Assembly: GCA_951217055.1 (NCBI GenBank) | Contig: OX578284.1 | Coordinates: 41,753,467-41,817,466 of the forward strand | Source of the DNA: Gerris lacustris | Taxonomy: Eukaryota; Arthropoda; Insecta; Hemiptera; Gerridae | DNA length: 64,000 nt | Reading direction: 5' to 3' | Shown here: positions 63,401 to 64,000 of the stretch, piece after piece | Layout: each line of letters opens with the position of its first letter | How positions within the stretch are numbered: the first letter of the stretch is position 1 | The notes under the pieces: generated by a model | Database searches by the model: none | What the model was told of the DNA's origin: nothing | The model's input: only the letters and a program-made list of their open reading frames with translations | Translations under genes and position numbers: made by a program

Positions 63401-64000
63401 CATAGTCTTAACTAAAATTAAACTATTTAAAAAAATATTAAAAAGAATAAAAATAAAGTTAATAAAATTCTAGAAGACTAATAAGTTAGGTATTAATAAT
63501 ATGACCGACTACATTATAAGTATGAACATTACATACTGGAGACTATGTAAGTGAAACAAGTCAAGCGAAGACACGACCTTGTCTCAACCAAGTCCAGTAA
63601 GTATAGTTACTTCCTGCCATACTAAGTTATTATAAAGTTTCTTGGGCATTCAGACATAGCGTCGGGCCTCGTGTTTTAGTTTCTTTTCTGATCCAGCCTT
63701 CCCGTGAAAATCATATGTAATTATCAATTAATTGTAGACATTTTCATTTTCATGATCTCCTTCTCCTTCCTCGTTTTCTTATTCAATTAGGAATATTGTT
63801 GTTTTTTTTTGGTTTCTCACTTGTTTCTGTAAAACTGATCGTTTTATTTTTATTTTTTTAATTCTTTCTACCGCATTTTTAATTCTTAGGTAGACTAACT
63901 AGTTTGTACAAGGGATCTTCTTTTTTTTGGTCTAAGTGATTCCTTTCTCAACCTTTAAGACCTCTATTTAGTGTAGTTTTTAATTTTTTTTTATCCTGCT
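63401..64000. other. gene-free sequence to window end
   Basis: AT-rich; 63540-63720 is slightly more balanced. No frame, tRNA or repeat recognised. Confidence 0.6.

Overview
This is nuclear DNA from an animal, most likely an arthropod and probably an insect. It is very AT-rich and holds at least fifteen long (TA)n tracts. It also has about fifteen tandem arrays, several tRNA-derived short elements, decayed non-LTR retrotransposon 3' ends, and short inverted-repeat DNA elements. I found no intact protein-coding gene. The longest open frames come from AT-rich or homopolymer sequence, from tandem repeats whose unit is not a multiple of three, or from transposon debris. The window is best read as intergenic or intronic sequence. 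The arthropod assignment is inference from repeat style and was not checked against a database.

Layout. 1-4 kb: a hairpin-rich tandem family (1118-1920), a fold-back element with a hammerhead-like motif (2713-3019), a decayed relative of it, and a transposon-like fragment after a poly(A) run. 7.5-7.9 kb: 112-bp array. 9.9-11.1 kb: a perfect 105-bp-arm palindrome carrying half of a tRNA-like sequence, then a Helitron-like element. 13.6-16.6 kb: a dispersed element ending in a strong hairpin, a tRNA-like head, and a satellite in which many units carry a box-B-like word. 17.5-19.9 kb: 29-bp and 62-bp arrays. 22.8-25.3 kb: an array of about 120 bp interrupted by a 111-bp element with a perfect 8-bp target duplication, then an 880-bp inverted-repeat element. 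27.4-29.1 kb: 286-bp array, a 298-bp miniature element, and a LINE RNase H-region pseudogene. 29.7-32.6 kb: third locus of the tRNA-like family and a LINE 3' end with a (TTA)n tail. 38-39.1 kb: half of the inverted-repeat element, a fold-back with a convincing hammerhead ribozyme fold, and about 240 bp of (TA)n. 39.8-47.4 kb: two members of a family with inverted repeats of about 250 bp, a 26-bp array, and a perfect palindrome with 217-bp arms holding a tRNA-like sequence in each arm. 49-57 kb: 69-, 32-, 21- and about 90-bp arrays. 58 kb: reverse copy of the 13.6-kb element. 62.2-63.4 kb: a complete SINE with a perfect 14-bp target duplication, beside an array of roughly 92-115 bp.

There is no gene circuit to describe. 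The notable content is mobile-element biology: (1) a tRNA-containing family that has twice become a perfect palindrome with different turning points; (2) a type I hammerhead fold inside a fold-back element of the kind known from Penelope-like retroelements, with weaker relatives elsewhere; (3) recurrent association of repeats with (TA)n tracts; (4) nested insertions dated relative to one another by tandem arrays.
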